The position numbers were made by a program, and so were the translations under genes. Shown piece after piece: positions 60,263 through 64,000 of a DNA stretch of 64,000 nt; position 1 is the first letter of the stretch; each line of letters opens with the position of its first letter. The DNA comes from Candidatus Helarchaeota archaeon (GTDB taxonomy: Archaea; Asgardarchaeota; Lokiarchaeia; Helarchaeales; RDOG01), in the NCBI GenBank assembly GCA_019058315.1, contig JAHPZH010000001.1:1253432-1317431 (forward strand), given 5' to 3'. The notes under the pieces were generated by a model that was given only the letters and a program-made list of their open reading frames with translations, was not told where the DNA came from and did not search any database.

Positions 60263-61473
60263 ATGAATTTCAATTATTAATCAAGCCAAGTTCTTATGAT
60301 TGTAATTTAAACTGTGAATATTGTTTTTATAAAAGAGTAGAAAAGCTCTATCCTGAAATTAAACACCCCAGAATGAGTGATAAGACATTAGAAGTCTTAA
60401 TAAAGAAATATCTTGGACTTAGGTTACAAAATTCTGTTTTTTGCTGGCAGGGGGGAGAACCCACTTTAATGGGTTTAGATTTTTATAAAAAGGTAGTACA
60501 ATTTCAGCAGAAATATGGCATAGGAGGACAACTCGTTGGTAATGTCCTTCAGACAAATGGGATATTAATTGACGAAGATTGGGCAAAATTTTTACATGAT
60601 TATAAAGTTTTTGTGGGTTTAAGCCTTGATGGTCCTGAGAATATACACGATCATTACAGAAGGACAATCAATGGGAAGGGAACATGGAAAAAAGTAATGA
60701 AGTGTGTGAAAATCTTACAAGATAATAAAGTAGAATTTAATATATTATGCGTACTGTCTAAAGCAAATGTTAACCATGTGAAAGAGCTTTATCAATTTTT
60801 TAGTGAAAATGATCTTAATTATTTACAATTTATCCCAGCGCTTGAATGTACAAATAATAAAATGGCACCATATTCTCCAACAGCAGAAGAATATGGGAAA
60901 TTTTTATGTGAAATTTTCGATTTATGGAAAAAGAACGGGGTTGAAAATGTTCATTTTCGAACGTTTGAAGATATTTTTTCATTATATCTAGGACTTTCCA
61001 CAAATTCTTGTCCATTTGGTAAAAATTGTTCTGATTATTTGGTAATAGAATGGAATGGTGATGTTTTTCCTTGTGACTTCTTTGTGAAATCAGACCTAAA
61101 ATTAGGAAATATCATAAATGATGATTTTTCGAATATTTTAAAAAATAGACCTGCAATTTTTAGTAATCGTAAAAAGAAACTCGGAAATGAATGTTTGAAT
61201 TGTCATTGGAAAAACATATGTCATGGTGGATGTTTAAAGGATAGGGATTTTTGCGAGAATACCGATAACAATAGAAGTTACTATTGTAAGGTATATAAGT
61301 TATTTTTTACATACTCTTATGAATGGTTTCTTCAAGCACAAACAAAATTTCAACAAGATAGGGGTATTACTTTAATTCCACAAATTAATAAAATAAACCG
61401 AAATGATTACTGTCCATGTGGATCTGGATTGAAATATAAAAAATGTCACGGAAAAAAACAAATTAGAGATTAG
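60259..61473 (+). CDS. Radical SAM/SPASM protein, anaerobic sulfatase-maturase-like, with SEC-C tail
   Basis: 404 residues. SYDCNLNCEYCFY gives C15-x3-C19-x2-C22. WQGGEPTLMGLDF and FVGLSLDGPENIHDHYR follow the anSME order. The SPASM region reads SCPFGKNCSDY, FPCDFFV and CHWKNICHGGCLKD, binding two more [4Fe-4S] clusters. A C-terminal SEC-C zinc motif (YCPCGSGLKYKKCHG) is added. Canonical anSMEs oxidise Cys or Ser of sulfatases to formylglycine; no sulfatase is here. Within this operon it could modify a methyltransferase or another protein, or act on a peptide. It starts with an ATGA overlap on the second UroD gene. Confidence 0.88.
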   Translation: MNEFQLLIKPSSYDCNLNCEYCFYKRVEKLYPEIKHPRMSDKTLEVLIKKYLGLRLQNSVFCWQGGEPTLMGLDFYKKVVQFQQKYGIGGQLVGNVLQTNGILIDEDWAKFLHDYKVFVGLSLDGPENIHDHYRRTINGKGTWKKVMKCVKILQDNKVEFNILCVLSKANVNHVKELYQFFSENDLNYLQFIPALECTNNKMAPYSPTAEEYGKFLCEIFDLWKKNGVENVHFRTFEDIFSLYLGLSTNSCPFGKNCSDYLVIEWNGDVFPCDFFVKSDLKLGNIINDDFSNILKNRPAIFSNRKKKLGNECLNCHWKNICHGGCLKDRDFCENTDNNRSYYCKVYKLFFTYSYEWFLQAQTKFQQDRGITLIPQINKINRNDYCPCGSGLKYKKCHGKKQIRD

Positions 61474-61620
61474 TTAATTTAATAGAAAAAAATTATTCCA
61501 TTATTAAATAATTGCCTTTATCTAAAAATATTTAAATCAAATATGCTATACCAAGAAATATAATACAGATATATACAATTATACAATTTTTTCAGTCAAC
61601 TTTAAAGGGATACTATTAAA

Positions 61621-63231
61621 ATGAAAAATAAGAAGTTATTTCTATTTTTTATTATGAATTTTATCTTAATTTCAACAATAATTATCAATAATTATTCTGC
61701 TACTTCAAATTCGTTGATATCTTGGACGAAAAACCATGAAATATGGATATCTATAAAAGAATCTTTTAAAAAATGGAATGATAATGGCATTGCGATTTGT
61801 ACATATAGTGAAGATCAAGATTATCCCCAAATTTGTAGCGATGGTGATGGCGGTGCAATTATTGTGTGGGAAGATTCTAGGAGCGGCGGTCCTAGTTATA
61901 TTTATGCACAGAATATAAATTCTGTTGGAGTCGTAGAATGGGCTTTAAATGGTACTAGAATATGTACAAATGACAGTAACCAAGATTATCCACAAATTTG
62001 TAGTGATGGTAATGGAGGTGCAATTATTACTTGGAGAGATGATAGAGTCCCAGGAAATGATATTTATGCACAGAGAATAAATTCTAGTGGAGAACTAGAA
62101 TGGAACACGAACGGTGTAGTAATTTGCAATGACTCTTCCAATCAAGATTATCCTAAGATTTGTAGTGATTTAGTTGGAGGTGCAATCATTACATGGATGG
62201 ATTATAGAAGTGGAACAAGCTATGATATCTATGCACAAAGAATAAATTCTGACGGAATCGTTCAGTGGACACCAAACGGCGAGGAGGTCTGCACAGCAAA
62301 TCGTACTCAACAACAACTTCAAATTTGTAGTGACAATGCCAGCGGAGCGATTATTACTTGGGAAGATACTAGAAATTGGCCAACTAATCGTGATATTTAC
62401 GCCCAAAGAATAAATAATAGCGGAGGGATTGAATGGCAAAACAACGGCACTGTGGTTAGTTCTCTAATCAGAAACCGATCTAATCCTCAAATTTGTAGCA
62501 GCGGTGAAGGAGGTGCGATTATCACGTGGGAAGAAACAATTACCGTGACAGAAATTGATATTTATGCACAAAAATTAAATTCTAGTGGAGATCTCGAATG
62601 GGGATTTGGTGCACACGGAGTTTGTGGAGCACCTTATCAGCAATATAATCCTCAACCTTGTAGTGACGGTGCTGGTGGCGTAATCATCACATGGAGAGAT
62701 TATAGAAATGGAACTCATTATGATATCTATGCACAAAGAATAAAATCAGGTGGAGGCTGTCAATGGACGACGAATGGCGTACCAATATGTACAGAGAGTT
62801 ATGATCAAATTTATCCTCAGATTTGTAGTGATGGTGTTGGTGGTGCAATAATCACGTGGGAAGATATTAGAAATTTTCCTGGACCTGCAGATATCTATGC
62901 ACAAATAATAAATTCAAACGGAATTTTGAAATTGACGACGAATGGTATGACAATATGTATAGAGAGTAATCAACAAGGCATTCCACAAATATGTAGTGAT
63001 AATGCTGGTGGTGCGTTCATAACTTGGGTTGATTTTAGAGGCGGGAGTAATTTTGACATATATGCACAGAGACTTATGAAATCTACTGCAATTAACTTAT
63101 TAGATTCGATCATACTCTTGTTAGCGAACCAAACAACGCCCATTAATTCGTTATTATTACCACTGATAATAGGGATAGCCGCAGTAATAGTGATTATAAT
63201 AATATTGATAATAATGAAAAAAAGAAAATAA
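61621..63231 (+). CDS. Secreted, membrane-anchored eight-repeat beta-propeller protein
   Basis: 536 residues. A signal peptide or anchor (residues 4-24: LFLFFIMNFILISTIIINNY after KNKK) is followed by eight repeats of about 52 residues. Each has (Q)ICSDGxGGAIITWxD-R, then DIYAQRINSxG and a Trp-containing strand with NG and a further Cys. Each repeat holds a Cys pair (ICT, ICSD), suggesting disulfides outside the cell. The repeats are one beta-propeller. A Pro/Leu-rich stretch leads to a final TM helix (about 512-532) and a KKRK tail, so the propeller faces outward. It probably binds carbohydrate or another surface ligand. AAGGGAT precedes the ATG; codon use matches the neighbours. Confidence 0.85.
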   Translation: MKNKKLFLFFIMNFILISTIIINNYSATSNSLISWTKNHEIWISIKESFKKWNDNGIAICTYSEDQDYPQICSDGDGGAIIVWEDSRSGGPSYIYAQNINSVGVVEWALNGTRICTNDSNQDYPQICSDGNGGAIITWRDDRVPGNDIYAQRINSSGELEWNTNGVVICNDSSNQDYPKICSDLVGGAIITWMDYRSGTSYDIYAQRINSDGIVQWTPNGEEVCTANRTQQQLQICSDNASGAIITWEDTRNWPTNRDIYAQRINNSGGIEWQNNGTVVSSLIRNRSNPQICSSGEGGAIITWEETITVTEIDIYAQKLNSSGDLEWGFGAHGVCGAPYQQYNPQPCSDGAGGVIITWRDYRNGTHYDIYAQRIKSGGGCQWTTNGVPICTESYDQIYPQICSDGVGGAIITWEDIRNFPGPADIYAQIINSNGILKLTTNGMTICIESNQQGIPQICSDNAGGAFITWVDFRGGSNFDIYAQRLMKSTAINLLDSIILLLANQTTPINSLLLPLIIGIAAVIVIIIILIIMKKRK

Positions 63232-63266
63232 AGAAATTCTTTATTCTTTTTTTAACAGTTGGATAG

Positions 63267-63440
63267 ATAAAAAATCTTAAAATTTTATTAAAATATGGTG
63301 AATATGTCACTATAGCACTTATTGTAGAAGAAAATTTTAAAATCCTCTATTCAATATTATTCTACCAAAATGGAAAGGTGATATAGAGGTGTTTTTATAA
63401 GTAAAAATAATGGTTGAAAAAATTTTTACATAAATTAATT
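63267..63440 (+). pseudogene. Decayed C-terminus of a fourth TPR-longin paralogue
   Basis: One frame reads KILLKYGEYVTIALIVEENF then KIL, closely matching TILLEHGENLSVALITEENL-ITL, the fourth and fifth strands of the longin-like domain in copies 1-3. After TAG at 63384 the same frame continues with two more stops and ends WLKKFLHKLI, resembling GKFIQKIF, the C-terminal helix. About 15 residues between are lost. The upstream TPR part is absent: the beta-propeller gene ends 35 bases before. So the fourth copy was cut by deletion or replacement. Confidence 0.6.
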
Positions 63441-63484
63441 CTTATTTAAAAGCAATAATTAGATCTAATAGGTGAGATTGGATA

Positions 63485-64000
63485 ATGGTATTTGAATTTT
63501 TACCTAATGTAATTATTATATTAAACATAGGAATTAATTTTATCGAAGTTGCATTAGAATTACAGATATTTATACTTTTTATATCAAATGCCAGAAAAGG
63601 TCTGAGTGAGAAAGGTATTCATGGACCATTGAATATAAGATTCGGTTTATCATCTCTATTTCTTACTTTAGGTCGTATTTCTTTTATTATATGGGATTAT
63701 ATTATTCAAAATTCTTTAGCTCGAATAACTGCTTGGATTTTTACATTTCTTGGTATAATTTTTATAGGGTTTGTTTTCTATCGTGTTTTTGACAAATATT
63801 TACCAAAACTAAAATTATACTTAACATTATCTGTGTTAATAGGAATAGCAATATTTTTCATTTATTTTATTTTTATTTTCTTATTAAAAATGACTTTACT
63901 CATCTATTTTATATTTGCAGTATTAACCGGTCTGCTTGTTTTTCCTTTAATCTATGCTTTTACTAAATGTTTTATAGAAATTGGGAGTGAATTCAGAAAA
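63485..64000 (+). CDS. Polytopic membrane protein, truncated by window edge
   Basis: 172 codons open from ATG 63485 to the last base. At least five hydrophobic helices are visible (about 10-32, 52-72, 78-98, 108-130, 136-160), separated by short polar loops such as SNARKGLSEKGIH and RVFDKYLPKLK. The order resembles the N-terminal halves of the 7TM proteins at 1635 and 40377. The C-terminal part, where a longin-like domain would be, is outside the window. GAGATTGG lies four to eleven bases before the start. It follows the decayed longin piece. Confidence 0.65.
   Translation, partial: MVFEFLPNVIIILNIGINFIEVALELQIFILFISNARKGLSEKGIHGPLNIRFGLSSLFLTLGRISFIIWDYIIQNSLARITAWIFTFLGIIFIGFVFYRVFDKYLPKLKLYLTLSVLIGIAIFFIYFIFIFLLKMTLLIYFIFAVLTGLLVFPLIYAFTKCFIEIGSEFRK

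Overview
The window looks like a chromosomal segment of an AT-rich (about 30% GC by eye) archaeon, most probably an Asgard archaeon of the Lokiarchaeia type. Archaeal information-processing genes are present throughout: proteasome beta subunit, fibrillarin with Nop5, Orc1/Cdc6, RadA, aIF1A, archaeal Elp3 and a Clp1/Grc3-like polynucleotide kinase. The Asgard flavour comes from two Ras/Rab-like GTPases, longin-like domains on a seven-helix membrane protein and on giant TPR proteins, and a tandem winged-helix protein resembling UFL1. HypC, an ADP-forming acyl-CoA synthetase fragment, a glycyl-radical activase and corrinoid methyltransferases point to an anaerobe. TTG and GTG starts are common, and several are supported by a Shine-Dalgarno sequence.

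Layout. 0-7.5 kb: acyl-CoA synthetase fragment, hypC, a 7TM-longin-like membrane protein, a Nudix hydrolase, a tandem winged-helix protein, argS and a proteasome beta subunit. 7.7-10.2 kb: a cluster of small membrane proteins, including three tiny single-helix paralogues sharing a PD(L/M)(L/I)D motif. 10.5-15.3 kb: GalT-like/HIT protein, dapF, a small TM protein next to a divergent GTPase, and a GH51 arabinofuranosidase. 15.5-20.0 kb: GIY-YIG protein, nucleotidyltransferase and two overlapping DNA methyltransferases with no visible restriction enzyme. 20.1-24.7 kb: box C/D RNP core (fibrillarin, Nop5), Orc1/Cdc6 and RadA. 24.8-26.7 kb: pyrK-pyrD. 26.8-28.1 kb: a small protein and a GC-rich metallo-beta-lactamase-fold gene that looks transferred. 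28.2-41.2 kb: mixed housekeeping genes (PHP, coiled coil, elp3, aIF1A, SLOG protein, enoyl-CoA hydratase, Clp1-like kinase, cupin, glycyl-radical activase, Rab-like GTPase, GGCT-like protein) and two polytopic membrane proteins.

41.4-54.4 kb is the most unusual part. Three paralogous proteins of about 1,130 residues each combine TPR-like helical repeats, a nearly invariant linker and a C-terminal longin-like domain. Copies 1 and 2 are separated by a PLD-like protein, three small proteins (one zinc-binding) and a GC-rich structured RNA candidate with its own TATA box and U-tract. A decayed C-terminal piece of a fourth copy lies at 63.3-63.4 kb.

54.5-61.5 kb looks like one operon: GH78 alpha-L-rhamnosidase, two UroD-type methyltransferases flanking a corrinoid protein, and a SPASM radical SAM protein. 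I infer release and demethylation of methoxylated glycosides. The window ends with a secreted, membrane-anchored eight-repeat beta-propeller protein and the start of another polytopic membrane protein.
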